From Mesorhizobium prunaredense (GTDB taxonomy: Bacteria > Pseudomonadota > Alphaproteobacteria > Rhizobiales > Rhizobiaceae), in the NCBI RefSeq assembly GCF_900156895.1, contig NZ_FTPD01000026.1, positions 56,423 to 120,422 of the forward strand: DNA of 64,000 nucleotides, in the 5' to 3' direction. The position numbers and the translations under genes were made by a program. This document shows, in pieces, positions 44,415-53,878 of the stretch (position 1 is its first letter; every line of letters starts with the position of its first letter). Below the pieces are notes generated by a model. It worked only from the letters and a program-made list of their open reading frames with translations, made no database searches and had not been told where the DNA came from.

Positions 44415-46057
44415 GCAGACAAGACCCGACCTACGACTACATCGTGGTCGGCGGCGGATCATCCGGCTGCACGGTTGCCGCCCGCCTGTCGGAGGATCCT
44501 GATTGCAAGGTCCTGCTGCTGGAGGCCGGCGCCCGCGACTGGAACCCTTACATCCACCTGCCTGTCTGCTACTACAAGACGACCAAGGGCCCCCTGACCT
44601 GGGATTTCGCGCTGTCATCGCAAGTACATCAGGATGGCATAACGCCGCCCTACACCCAGGCGCGAGTGCTTGGGGGTGGCAGTTCGATCAATGCGCAGGT
44701 TTATATCCGGGGCGTAGCGGCGGATTATGACCACTGGGAGGCGTCCGGTTGCCCGGGGTGGTCCTATCAGGACGTGCTGCCTTATTTCATGCGGGCCGAA
44801 GCAAACGAACGCTTCGCGGACACCTACCATGGCACGGACGGGCCTCTGGGTGTCTCGGACCAACGCCATACGCATCCCTTGTCCAAGGCCTTCATCAAGG
44901 CGTGCCAGGAATACGGCATGCCCTACAATGCGGACTTCAACGGCCACGACCAACGCGGCACAGGCCTCTATCAAGTCACCAACCGCAATGGTCGCCGCTG
45001 CAGCGCGGCAGTCGCGTATCTCGGAGCCGCGCGCAAGCGCCCCAACCTCGAAGTCCGGACCGGCTGTGTCGTCCGCCGCATCGTGATCGAAGGCGGACGC
45101 GCAGTGGGGATCGAGGGCGTGACAGGCAAGCGGCCATTTTTTGCGCGGGCCGAGCGGGAGGTCGTGCTCACAGCCGGGGCCATCAGCACGCCCAAACTGC
45201 TGATGCTGTCCGGCATAGGACCAGCGAAGCACCTTTCCGCCCATGGCATCCGGTCTGTCGTCGACCTGCCCGGCGTTGGGCAGAATTTCCACGACCACCT
45301 GGACATCTTCATGATGTACAACGTTACCCGCATCGAGAGCTATGACGTCTACAAGAAGGCCCATCGGCAGGTCTGGGCCGGGCTGCAGTATGCGCTATTC
45401 CGCAATGGTCCGATCAGCGCGACCGTAGTTGAGGGCGGGGCTTTCTGGCCGGCGGATGGGAACGATCCCTCGACCGACATCCAGTTTCACTTCCTTGCCG
45501 GAACCGGGATCGAAGCCGTCACGGGAGATCAGTCAACGGGGAATGGATGTACACTGAATGCCTACCTCGTCCGGCCGCGTTCGCGAGGCACTGTCTCGCT
45601 TGCAAGCGCCGACCTCGCGAGGGCGCCGGTCATCGATCCCAATTTCCTATCGGAAAAATTTGATCTCGATCATACCGTCGAGTCAGTGCGGATCGGTCAG
45701 GACATCATGGCCCGGCCTTCGATGTCGAAGTACATCGCCAACGAGTTCATGCCCGGGCCTGCTGTTCGAAATCGGGCCGACTACGAGACCTACGTCCGCC
45801 GGGAAAGCCGTTCCGGTTATCATCCAGTCGGCACATGCCGGATGGGCGAGGACGACCTGGCCGTCGTTGATCCTGAACTCAGAGTGCGCGGGGTGGATGG
45901 GCTACGCGTCGCCGACGCGTCGATCATGCCACGTCTGGTATCGGGCAACACGAACGCGCCCACGATCATGATCGGGGAGAAGGCATCTGACCTCCTGAAG
46001 GGTAACCGCAAAGCGATGACTCCAGTTACGACGGGACTTGCGTATGCAGCGGAGTGA
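44402..46057 (+). CDS. GMC-family FAD oxidoreductase (choline/alcohol dehydrogenase-like)
   Basis: 551 residues. The FAD-binding motif is YIVVGGGSSGCTVAARLSE, with GMC signature 1 around VLGGGSSINAQVYIRG and signature 2 around GAISTPKLLMLSGIG. The C-terminal active-site region contains GYHPVGTCRMG (catalytic His) and SGNTNAPTIMIGEKA. It oxidises a primary or secondary alcohol, possibly a polyol or sugar. It overlaps the neighbouring genes at both ends. A paralogue lies at 46859-48469. Confidence 0.92.
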   Translation: MGSLGRQDPTYDYIVVGGGSSGCTVAARLSEDPDCKVLLLEAGARDWNPYIHLPVCYYKTTKGPLTWDFALSSQVHQDGITPPYTQARVLGGGSSINAQVYIRGVAADYDHWEASGCPGWSYQDVLPYFMRAEANERFADTYHGTDGPLGVSDQRHTHPLSKAFIKACQEYGMPYNADFNGHDQRGTGLYQVTNRNGRRCSAAVAYLGAARKRPNLEVRTGCVVRRIVIEGGRAVGIEGVTGKRPFFARAEREVVLTAGAISTPKLLMLSGIGPAKHLSAHGIRSVVDLPGVGQNFHDHLDIFMMYNVTRIESYDVYKKAHRQVWAGLQYALFRNGPISATVVEGGAFWPADGNDPSTDIQFHFLAGTGIEAVTGDQSTGNGCTLNAYLVRPRSRGTVSLASADLARAPVIDPNFLSEKFDLDHTVESVRIGQDIMARPSMSKYIANEFMPGPAVRNRADYETYVRRESRSGYHPVGTCRMGEDDLAVVDPELRVRGVDGLRVADASIMPRLVSGNTNAPTIMIGEKASDLLKGNRKAMTPVTTGLAYAAE

Positions 46058-46832
46058 ATCCATCACCCGCCTCGTTCTGGCGGAGCGAAAGGAGCGGGTT
46101 CTGGTTGTCACGCTCAACCGGCCCGACAAGCTCAACGCGCTGTCGAAGGAGCTTCTGGGCCAGTTGGCGGCGTGTCTGACCGAAGCCGAAGCCGATCCGA
46201 CACTTGGATGTGTTGTCTTGACTGGTGCCGGCCGAGCCTTTTCGGCGGGAGCAGACATTGCAGACATGCTCGTTCGGGGCGTTGCCTCCTATACCGATCC
46301 CGAACGGCTGGAATCATGGCGATCGGTCGAGGCTTTTTCAAAGCCCCTGCTTGCGGCAATCAACGGTTTTGCGTTCGGAGGTGGACTGGAACTCGCCCTG
46401 CTATGCGACATAGCCCTGGCCTCCGAAACGGCGACCTTTGCATTCCCGGAGATCAGGATCGGTTCCTTTCCGGGCGATGGCGGCACGCAACGCCTGCCGC
46501 GGCTCGTGGGCAAATCCTTTGCTATGCAGATGATCCTGACGGGACAGACGATCGATGCGCAACTTGCCGAGCACAAGGGCATGATCAGCGAGGTCGTGCC
46601 TGCGAATCGCCTTGTGCAGAGAGCTCTGGAAATCGCCAATGCGGTCGCTGCGAACTCGGTTGCTGTCGCGCCCTTCGCCAAGCGCGCTGTCCTCGCCGCT
46701 GACCGGATGGCCCTGCCCGAGGGCCTGCGACTTGAGCATGAACTGACGACCGAGGCGTTCGGGCTCCACGACCGAACGGAGGGGTTGAGAGCCTTTGCGG
46801 AGAAGCGACCGCCTGTATTCATGGGTCGTTGA
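46044..46832 (+). CDS. Enoyl-CoA hydratase/isomerase family protein
   Basis: 262 residues of the crotonase fold. The oxyanion-hole segments are AFSAGADIADM and NGFAFGGGLELALLCDIALAS, and a glutamate follows in FPEIRIGSFPGDGGTQRLPR. It acts on CoA thioesters, consistent with the CoA-transferase and MaoC genes of this operon. The ATG at 46044 overlaps the previous gene by 14 bases. Confidence 0.9.
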   Translation: MQRSESITRLVLAERKERVLVVTLNRPDKLNALSKELLGQLAACLTEAEADPTLGCVVLTGAGRAFSAGADIADMLVRGVASYTDPERLESWRSVEAFSKPLLAAINGFAFGGGLELALLCDIALASETATFAFPEIRIGSFPGDGGTQRLPRLVGKSFAMQMILTGQTIDAQLAEHKGMISEVVPANRLVQRALEIANAVAANSVAVAPFAKRAVLAADRMALPEGLRLEHELTTEAFGLHDRTEGLRAFAEKRPPVFMGR

Positions 46833-46858
46833 CGAACCGGGAAAACCGGGAGGAAATG

Positions 46859-48469
46859 ATGTGGGACTATATCGTGATCGGGGCAGGCTCGGCGGGTTGC
46901 GTGCTCGCCAACCGACTGAGCGAAGACCCCGCCGCCAATGTGTTGTTGCTCGAAGCGGGTAGCCGGGACTGGAACCCCATGATCCATATTCCGGGGGGCA
47001 TCGGCAAGCTGTTCGGGCGTGGCGTGAACTGGCGGTTTCATACTGTTCCGCAGCAAAATCTTGACGGCCGCTCGGTGTGGTACCCGCAGGGGAAAACGTT
47101 GGGTGGATCAAGCTCGATCAACGCAATGATCTACATCCGGTGCCAAAAAGAGGACTATGACAATTGGGCCTCCTTGGGAAACCGGGGTTGGTCTTACGAA
47201 GATGTCCTGCCCTACTTCCGGAAGTCCGAGGACAACGATCGCCTATCCAACAGGTATCATGGACAGGGCGGACCGCTGTGGGTCTCCGACCAGGTCAGCC
47301 CGCATCCGCTGACCAAAGCCTTCGTGAGAGCCGCTCAGCAATATGGCCTGCCGTTCAACCCGGATTTCAACGGCGAAAGCATGTATGGCGCCGGATTCTA
47401 TCAGGTGACTTGCCGGGACGGCCGCCGGCGCTCAGCGGCTGTCTCCTATTTGCGCCCCGCCCGCACCCGCAGGAACCTGACCGTCAGGACTCGTACACGG
47501 GTGACGCGCATCGTCATCGAAAACGGCAAGGCGGTCGGCGTGGAGCTCGACGGGGGCCGCGAGATCCTACGAGCGAACCAGGAGATCCTCGTTTCGAGCG
47601 GGGCGATCAATTCTCCCCGGCTTCTGTTGTTGTCTGGGCTAGGTCCCGCGGATGAATTGAAAGCGCTTGGCATAGCGCCGGTCGCGGACGTGAAGGGTGT
47701 CGGCCGAAATCTCCAGGATCACCTGTGTACAAACGTGCACGTCACACTAAAGCAGCCTATCAGCTACGATGGGCACGATCGCTTTCCTCGGTCGATGCTG
47801 CACGGGATGCGCTGGCTGCTCTATCGTAACGGGCCAGCTGCTTCCGTAATCGTCGAAGGGGGCGGTTTCTTCCAGACGGAAAATGCCACTCGTCCCGACC
47901 TGCAGGTCCACATCGCGCCTGCTACCGTGGTGCGTGGGGGGCAAACGCGGCTTCCCGGCGCACGAGGCTTTACCATCAACTCGACATTTCTGCGGCCAAG
48001 AAGCGTCGGGTCGGTCCGGCTTCGATCGGCCGATCCAGTCGCGGAGCCGCTGATCGATCCCAACTACCTCGCAGATCCTTATGACCGCGGCATGGCCCTG
48101 AACTCAGTGCGGTTGATCCGCGAGGTCCTTTCGCAGCCCGCGATCGCTAGGTTCATCGAGGCTGAGCGGCTCCCCGGCCCGTCAGCTCAAACCGATGACG
48201 AGATCATGGCCTATGTCCGGCAATATGCATGCTGCGACTACCATCCCGTCGGCACCTGCAAGATGGGCGTGGACGACATGGCCGTCGTCGACCCCGAATT
48301 GCGGGTGAGAGGCATCGAAGGGCTGCGTGTCATCGACTCCTCAATCATGCCGGTGCTGATCAGTGGCAACACCAACGGTCCTGCAATGATGATCGGCGAG
48401 AAGGGCGCCGATCTTGTCAAAGGCAACCAGATGGCAGTTCCCATTGCCCCGCTTGCCGCGGTTGCATGA
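46859..48469 (+). CDS. GMC-family FAD oxidoreductase, second copy
   Basis: 536 residues. FAD motif MWDYIVIGAGSAGCVLANRLSE, signatures TLGGSSSINAMIYIR and GAINSPRLLLLSGLG, and the catalytic His region DYHPVGTCKMG. It is paralogous to the enzyme encoded at 44402, but the two differ throughout. The ATG at 46859 has GGGAGG with 5-base spacing; an adjacent ATG at 46856 is too close to that site. The pair suggests two oxidation steps or two substrates. Confidence 0.92.
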   Translation: MWDYIVIGAGSAGCVLANRLSEDPAANVLLLEAGSRDWNPMIHIPGGIGKLFGRGVNWRFHTVPQQNLDGRSVWYPQGKTLGGSSSINAMIYIRCQKEDYDNWASLGNRGWSYEDVLPYFRKSEDNDRLSNRYHGQGGPLWVSDQVSPHPLTKAFVRAAQQYGLPFNPDFNGESMYGAGFYQVTCRDGRRRSAAVSYLRPARTRRNLTVRTRTRVTRIVIENGKAVGVELDGGREILRANQEILVSSGAINSPRLLLLSGLGPADELKALGIAPVADVKGVGRNLQDHLCTNVHVTLKQPISYDGHDRFPRSMLHGMRWLLYRNGPAASVIVEGGGFFQTENATRPDLQVHIAPATVVRGGQTRLPGARGFTINSTFLRPRSVGSVRLRSADPVAEPLIDPNYLADPYDRGMALNSVRLIREVLSQPAIARFIEAERLPGPSAQTDDEIMAYVRQYACCDYHPVGTCKMGVDDMAVVDPELRVRGIEGLRVIDSSIMPVLISGNTNGPAMMIGEKGADLVKGNQMAVPIAPLAAVA

Positions 48470-48508
48470 ATCGACGTCCTCCTGGCGCCAAAGTGGAGTG
48501 GCCTAAAA

Positions 48509-48790
48509 ATGCAGTTCCTAATATTGTCCCGGCGGCGAACAAGTGAATTCACTGCAGCCGAGTTCGACGAATTGGCTAAACAGGAGGCGGACCAGGCGCG
48601 GCAGTTGTACGGGCTCGGCTTCACAAGACAGCTGTGGCATCGAGGCGATCAAGGCGGGGCCTGCCAAATCGCGGAGGCGGCCGATGAGGTCGAGGTCAGA
48701 ACCAAGCTCGCGACACTGCCGTTCGCGAAGGCCGGAATGCTGGACTTCGAGATCGTTCCTTTGAAGCCGTATGCGGGGTTCTACACGTGA
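48509..48790 (+). CDS. Muconolactone delta-isomerase-like small protein
   Basis: 93 residues. The N-terminal MQFLILSRRR strand, the LYGLGFTRQLWHRGDQGGACQIAEA stretch and the end LPFAKAGMLDFEIVPLKPY resemble the ferredoxin-like MIase family (muconolactone isomerase). Catalysis of that particular step is doubtful, since no beta-ketoadipate genes are nearby. Lactone isomerisation within the sugar-acid pathway is possible. It starts 39 bases after the GMC gene. Confidence 0.6.
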   Translation: MQFLILSRRRTSEFTAAEFDELAKQEADQARQLYGLGFTRQLWHRGDQGGACQIAEAADEVEVRTKLATLPFAKAGMLDFEIVPLKPYAGFYT

Positions 48791-48996
48791 ACATCTGGCC
48801 AAGACCTGGCTGACCAATAGGTCACGCGAAAACCATTTGAAAAACCGCCGTTGCCCTGCCTGAGGGACGCGACGATGCCGCCTACCCGAATGGAAAGACC
48901 GGCCTCGCAGCGGAACTGCCAACTGCCGCAGGCAAAAGGTCGATGGCAGCCCTCCCTTCCATTAGTCAGCAATGAGGCAAGTAGGAGATTGACCGC
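48791..48996 (+). other. Leader of the glycerate kinase gene
   Basis: 206 bases without a gene. A half-site resembling the LacI operator (GAAAACCATTT near 48828) is present but lacks the second arm. The region could hold a separate promoter for the next gene. Confidence 0.25.
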
Positions 48997-50256
48997 ATGT
49001 TCGATCCCAAGTCGTTCCTGGCCTCGATCTTCTCCGCCGCCGTCGCGGCAGCTAATCCGGACCGGATGATCCGTGACTATCTTCCGCCAAGACCCACGGG
49101 CCGGACTATCGTAATCGGCGCGGGCAAGGGCTCCGCCCAAATGGCGTCGGCATTCGAGAGGGCTTGGGCCGCACCGATGGAGGGTCTGGTCGTAACTCGG
49201 TACGGCTTCGGCGCTCAGTGTGAGCGTACCGAGATTATTGAGGCAGCGCATCCGGTACCCGATGCCGCCGGCCTAAATGCATCGAAGCGCATTCTTGAGA
49301 AGGTTTCTGGTCTGACCGCCGATGACTTGGTTGTTGCGTTGATCTCGGGCGGAGGTTCAGCCCTGCTTCCGTCACCTGCCCCAGGTCTGACGCTTGCCGA
49401 CGAAATCGCCGTCAACGAGGCATTGCTCGACTCCGGCGCTCCGATCATGGCCATGAACGCCGTTCGCAAGCATCTCTCGACGATCAAGGGGGGGCGGCTT
49501 GCACTCGCCGCGCATCCGGCCAAGGTCGTCTCGTTGATCATTTGCGATATTCCAGGCGACAACCCGGCGCTCGTGGCTTCTGGGCCGACGGTGCCCGACC
49601 CTGCCGATCGGGCCGACGCGCTGAACTTCATAGCGACGTATGATGTAAGATTGTCCGCTAGAGTGATGGCGCATCTCAATTCTGCTGTTGCCGACGCGCC
49701 CTCGCCATCCGATCCTCGCTTTGTCGGAAACGAGGTGCACGTCATTGCGTCCGCCGCCGTCTCTCTCGAAGCCGCTGCGGCTGAAGCGCGTAAACACGGC
49801 GTCGAAGCGGTCATTCTGTCGGATGCGATCGAGGGCGAAGCGCGGGAGGTGGGTCAGGTGCATGCGGCGATAGCGCGAGAGGTTGCGATCCGAAACCGCC
49901 CTTTCCCCAAGCCTGTTGTTATCCTCTCTGGCGGGGAAACAACGGTAACACTCCGTGCGAAGGCCAAGGGCGGCCGCAATAGCGAATTGCTGCTTTCCTT
50001 CGCTCTCGGCATCGATGGGCTATCCAGCGTTAGCGCCCTGGCCGCCGACACGGATGGCATAGACGGTTCGGAGGACAATGCTGGCGCCTTCGCCGATGGA
50101 TCGACAGTCGCACGGATGCGCGGGGCCGGCTTAGACGCCAGGGCCATGCTCGCCGGGAACAATGCCTGGACGGCTTTCGATGCCGTCGGAGATTTGTTTG
50201 TGCCGGGTCCGACGGGCACCAATGTAAACGACTTCAGAGCTATATTCGTGCGGTGA
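48997..50256 (+). CDS. Glycerate 2-kinase (MOFRL/DUF4147 family)
   Basis: 419 residues. The N-terminal DUF4147 part contains IVIGAGKGSAQMA and LISGGGSALLPSP. The C-terminal MOFRL part contains VVILSGGETTVTLR, KGGRNSELLLSFA and DTDGIDGSEDNAGAF. It phosphorylates D-glycerate to 2-phosphoglycerate (older annotation: hydroxypyruvate reductase TtuD). It would feed a C3 product of the pathway into glycolysis, suggesting that glycerate or tartronate semialdehyde is an end product (inference). Confidence 0.9.
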   Translation: MFDPKSFLASIFSAAVAAANPDRMIRDYLPPRPTGRTIVIGAGKGSAQMASAFERAWAAPMEGLVVTRYGFGAQCERTEIIEAAHPVPDAAGLNASKRILEKVSGLTADDLVVALISGGGSALLPSPAPGLTLADEIAVNEALLDSGAPIMAMNAVRKHLSTIKGGRLALAAHPAKVVSLIICDIPGDNPALVASGPTVPDPADRADALNFIATYDVRLSARVMAHLNSAVADAPSPSDPRFVGNEVHVIASAAVSLEAAAAEARKHGVEAVILSDAIEGEAREVGQVHAAIAREVAIRNRPFPKPVVILSGGETTVTLRAKAKGGRNSELLLSFALGIDGLSSVSALAADTDGIDGSEDNAGAFADGSTVARMRGAGLDARAMLAGNNAWTAFDAVGDLFVPGPTGTNVNDFRAIFVR

Positions 50257-50737
50257 CCATCTACACCGGCATCGCTCAGCGAGGCATGCGGTGGATGGTG
50301 TCCGACCATGTCACAGTGCGAACATCCGGCCGACTAAGCGGGCCGAGCTCAAACGTGCAGATGGCCTGGCGTGGCGGGCAACATCCCGTGAGATGTGACG
50401 GCCGCTCATTTGATGCACACCAGTCGGGCGCTTCTGCTCGAACTGCATCTTCCTCGCCTTAACCCGGCCGGACGGCAGTTGTCAGGGCCGCTGCAATCGG
50501 CGTCTGTCAGAGGCACCTCGTCCCAGCCAACGATACACCGTCCGGCGGGCGATCGGATGCACCACCAACCCTTTTTTACGCTGCTACTTCCAATTGCCGC
50601 AACAGAGATCAGTAGTCCTTCCCGCACGGCTCTGAATCCGTACATTCGCCTGCATTCTTGCCTCGAAGGCCAAACCCGGTGGCGCCGACATTTTTCAGGC
50701 AGTAAATCCACCCGAGGAGATTGAGAGTTCAGATCCG
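50257..50737. other. 481-base region without a recognisable gene
   Basis: Open frames exist on both strands (for example 50395-50724) but their translations are compositionally poor and unlike known proteins. The spacing before the NagD-like gene breaks the operon. No hairpin terminator or transposase remnant is convincing. Confidence 0.3.
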
Positions 50738-51511
50738 ATGATCATCGCGCACCTGCTCGACATGGACGGGGTCCTAGTCCGGGGCAGTCAACCGATTGAA
50801 GGCTCGGTAGACTATGTCGCCGGACTGGTCGCCGAGGGTCGGCCGTTTCAGATCTTCACCAACAACTCACGCTTCACGCCGGAAGATCATGCTGAGCGCT
50901 TGAAGGCCGTTGGCTTCCCTGTATCGCCCGAGCACGTCTACACATCGGCGCTTGCCACCGCACGGTTCGTCAATCTGCAAAGACCCGGAGCCTCCGCTTA
51001 TGTCATCGGCGACCATGGCCTGGTCGATCCCCTACGGCGTGCAGGCTGCCGGATTACGGAGTTTAGCCCCGACTTCGTGATCCTCGGCGACACCACTTCG
51101 TATCACTACGAGCAGATCGCCACTGGCGCCGAGCTTGTGGCAAGAGGCGCATGGTTTCTCGCCACTAATCCCGACGCCACTGGCCCGACTGAGCGTGGCT
51201 TTCACCCCGCCTGCGGCGCGGCGGCAGCACTCATCGAGAAGGCCACAGGCCGTCAGCCCTATTTCGTGGGAAAGCCAAACCCATTCATGATGCGAAGCGC
51301 GCTCGAGCGGCTAGGCGTGAGTGCGGCCGATACGGTCATGGTCGGTGACAGAATGGATACGGACGTAATCGCCGGACTGGAATCGGGCATGAAGACAGCC
51401 CTTGTACTTACGGGCGTCAGCACGCGCGCTGACATGGAGCGGTTCCCATTCAGACCGGACCACGTGATCGAGCGTCTCGCCGATTTAGGCCAGTTCCTTA
51501 TGAGTAAATGA
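50738..51511 (+). CDS. NagD-like HAD-IIA phosphatase
   Basis: 257 residues. HAD motif I is LLDMDGVLVRG; motif II is FTNNSRFT; the C-terminal HAD IV region is GDRMDTDVIAGLESGMKTALVLTG. This is the pattern of NagD/4-nitrophenylphosphatase enzymes, which dephosphorylate small sugar or nucleotide phosphates. It may serve the catabolic locus as a detoxifying or pathway phosphatase, but it is separated from the operon by 481 bases. Confidence 0.88.
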   Translation: MIIAHLLDMDGVLVRGSQPIEGSVDYVAGLVAEGRPFQIFTNNSRFTPEDHAERLKAVGFPVSPEHVYTSALATARFVNLQRPGASAYVIGDHGLVDPLRRAGCRITEFSPDFVILGDTTSYHYEQIATGAELVARGAWFLATNPDATGPTERGFHPACGAAAALIEKATGRQPYFVGKPNPFMMRSALERLGVSAADTVMVGDRMDTDVIAGLESGMKTALVLTGVSTRADMERFPFRPDHVIERLADLGQFLMSK

Positions 51512-51761
51512 CACTCCCCAAGAAAATTGCGAGCAATGCCCGTCACCCCCTCATTGACATCAGCAGCAAATTGAAATCCCCATAGCCATCGCCTGTGGCC
51601 CGCGGGTTCCTTCCTCGGGGACTTTCGTACGCCTCCCGGCGCCCGAAACTCTTCACGGCAGCAGACTGGCAGCTCTTGGCGTCCGAAAAGCGGTAGCGGA
51701 CGTTCAGCCGGCGCCCCTAATTGGCGATTGGCGCATGTCGTAAGAGCACAGGTCAGTCACC

Positions 51762-53867
51762 CTAATTTGGCCTCTCGTCACTCGATAAAGGAACCCCGAC
51801 CGCATTTTCGAGCTTTTTCAACCGAGCTGAGACGCCTGAAAAGAGCCGGAAAAGTTCCTCAATTTGATCTGGCTCTGCGGTATCCCTCAAATGGTCCTCT
51901 TCTGCGGTGGCGGGCTCAACGCGGACTCCCGCAATAGGGGTGACGCAGTCAGGTTGTGCGAAATTACAAGGGTCTTGATAAAACTCGACCGACTTAACAG
52001 CGTCCGGAATTCCGTCGTAGAACGAGGCGATGTAGTCATCGCCAAATTTGAGGCCTCGTTCAAACGCGCTACGCGTAAGAACTGCCGGTCTCCCGGACTC
52101 GTGGCTATACATTGTGCGCATCCAATTCCACGCAACATCTAACTCTGCGAGATTGAGTTCTTCGTCCACGTTCACCCTGCGCCCGAAATAGTCGCTTGCG
52201 AAATCACGTCCGTTTGCAAATCCGACGTAGCCGCGAAGGTAATTAGCAACGCGGTTGCAGGCGTCCCGCGCTGGAACCTCACCGGCGGCCTCGATACCGC
52301 CTGGCGTCGGGCGCATCTGGGAATCACAAGCCGCCGGGTCAACGCCCGCCATGCTATGGGCGACCGTGCGCGGCTTTATCCTGAGGCCGTCCGTAAAACG
52401 GGCGCGTTTCTTGATCCACACCCAGGATATCGCCGCTCCTGCTTCGTCGGTTTGAACGGATGGAATGAGACCACCTTTGCTGTCGGTCAAGCCTCCTTCG
52501 CGAGCCAGCCCGGGAAACCCGGCAAAATACGGAAGAAGCCGGATGACCCCCTCCCCATCGGGGTAGAATGTGATAGCAAGAAAATTCCGCGTCTTCTCCG
52601 ATAGCGTGATGCGGTCGTTCGGGACCACATGGGAAACGGGCGCGTTCGACGGGCTGACTCTTTCAATATAAGTGAAGCGGAGAACCTCATCCACAGAACC
52701 AGTCGTCGCACAGGTGGGATCGCGTTGTGGCCGCTTCCCGGTTAGTTCGATCACCGGGTTGCCATTTTCTTCGAACGACTTGCCAAATACATCGAATACA
52801 GCCACGCCGCATCGCGAACTATAGTGCTTTGCTTGCCCTCGCACGTTGCCGGCTTCGTTTACACCAGTGAAGAGCATTGGTTCGACCGCAACGACATCCT
52901 TCACTGCTGCTTTCGGACGGTAATAGACAAAGGAGCGGGCTCCGGTGACGTTGTCGGCCACCAGCCCCATGACGGAGCAGTTGTGAAGCCATAGGCTGCT
53001 GAAGGCATTCCGGTCCACGCCCGACGGCGCATCACCCAATTGAATGCCCGCGCAACTCGTTTGGGGCACAACCACGGGCTGGGGTCTTGGACCGGGCACC
53101 CCTGTCTCTCGTATAGAATCACGCGTGAGTTCGCCATTTTGGACGCCGTCGGGCAAACCCCAAGCGCGCCGATACGCTGCTATGAGTGAGGGATATACGT
53201 GGTAAAGTCGACCTTCACCCACCGTACCTGTGTAGGCATGAAAATGGAGGTGTCGGGATGTCGAACAAGAGCCACTCATAAAGCATGAGACTTTTCCCAG
53301 CACCTGACCCTTGACGACAACATCTCCCTCGTCAATGCCCGCGTCCCGAATCGAATTGGGGTGCATGTGAAGATATTGCACTGTGTGTGTGCCGTTCTTT
53401 ATGCTCACCGTGGTGTTGGAGGTAATGCTGGTCACCACACCGCCTTCGACAGCGATAACATTCCATTTTTTGTCCGAATTGTCGTTGGCGCGGATGTCGA
53501 CTCCTTGGTGGCCGATACCACTTGGGCAAGCTTGCACTTTCCATGCCCGCGGCTCACATTGGTTGTCTCTATGGGGGTAATTGAAGAGCTTCGGATCATT
53601 GCTCCAACTCAAACCATGATAGGTGGATAGTTGCGTGCCGATATAGGCATGCAGGCCTGTTCCTGAGCCAACCTCCATCGGGAAGATCCAGTCCGGGAAC
53701 GTCACTGCCCGACTCCCAATTCCGCCAACGGTCTTGGGCAAAATGTCACCTGGCGCGAAGTACGTCAGTTCCTGTGCTTCAGCAGGGTGCTTCGGCAGCA
53801 GGTTCGCTGCCGCGACTGCGCCGAGGAGGATTAGGAGCTTGAGGGGTAACCGCGAACCTGTCGCCAT
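51762..53867 (-). CDS. Secreted M23-family (LytM-like) metallopeptidase, multidomain
   Basis: 701 residues with a signal peptide (KLLILLGAVAAANLLPKHPAEA). The peptidase M23 domain is at about 110-220: HQGVDIRAND (His and Asp zinc ligands), then HLHFHAYTG (HxH motif). M23 enzymes cut glycine or peptidoglycan cross-bridges. The 480 residues after it are not assigned; they contain several Cys pairs and a long DUF-like region ending in a charged coiled-coil segment (DQIEELFRLFSGVSARLKKLENA). The ATG at 53867 has AAGGAGG upstream. It is the last gene of a three-gene minus-strand cluster. Confidence 0.8.
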   Translation of the reverse strand: MATGSRLPLKLLILLGAVAAANLLPKHPAEAQELTYFAPGDILPKTVGGIGSRAVTFPDWIFPMEVGSGTGLHAYIGTQLSTYHGLSWSNDPKLFNYPHRDNQCEPRAWKVQACPSGIGHQGVDIRANDNSDKKWNVIAVEGGVVTSITSNTTVSIKNGTHTVQYLHMHPNSIRDAGIDEGDVVVKGQVLGKVSCFMSGSCSTSRHLHFHAYTGTVGEGRLYHVYPSLIAAYRRAWGLPDGVQNGELTRDSIRETGVPGPRPQPVVVPQTSCAGIQLGDAPSGVDRNAFSSLWLHNCSVMGLVADNVTGARSFVYYRPKAAVKDVVAVEPMLFTGVNEAGNVRGQAKHYSSRCGVAVFDVFGKSFEENGNPVIELTGKRPQRDPTCATTGSVDEVLRFTYIERVSPSNAPVSHVVPNDRITLSEKTRNFLAITFYPDGEGVIRLLPYFAGFPGLAREGGLTDSKGGLIPSVQTDEAGAAISWVWIKKRARFTDGLRIKPRTVAHSMAGVDPAACDSQMRPTPGGIEAAGEVPARDACNRVANYLRGYVGFANGRDFASDYFGRRVNVDEELNLAELDVAWNWMRTMYSHESGRPAVLTRSAFERGLKFGDDYIASFYDGIPDAVKSVEFYQDPCNFAQPDCVTPIAGVRVEPATAEEDHLRDTAEPDQIEELFRLFSGVSARLKKLENAVGVPLSSDERPN

Positions 53868-53878
53868 GTATGGCCTCC

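Noticed and set aside
48826..48841. GAAAACCATTT resembling a LacI operator before glycerate kinase
   Set aside because: Only one half-site matches and the central CG is lost.
50395..50724. Possible transposase (HTH) remnant, minus-strand ARRTVYRWLGR
   Set aside because: Only a dozen residues look like an HTH; flanking frames do not continue any transposase family.
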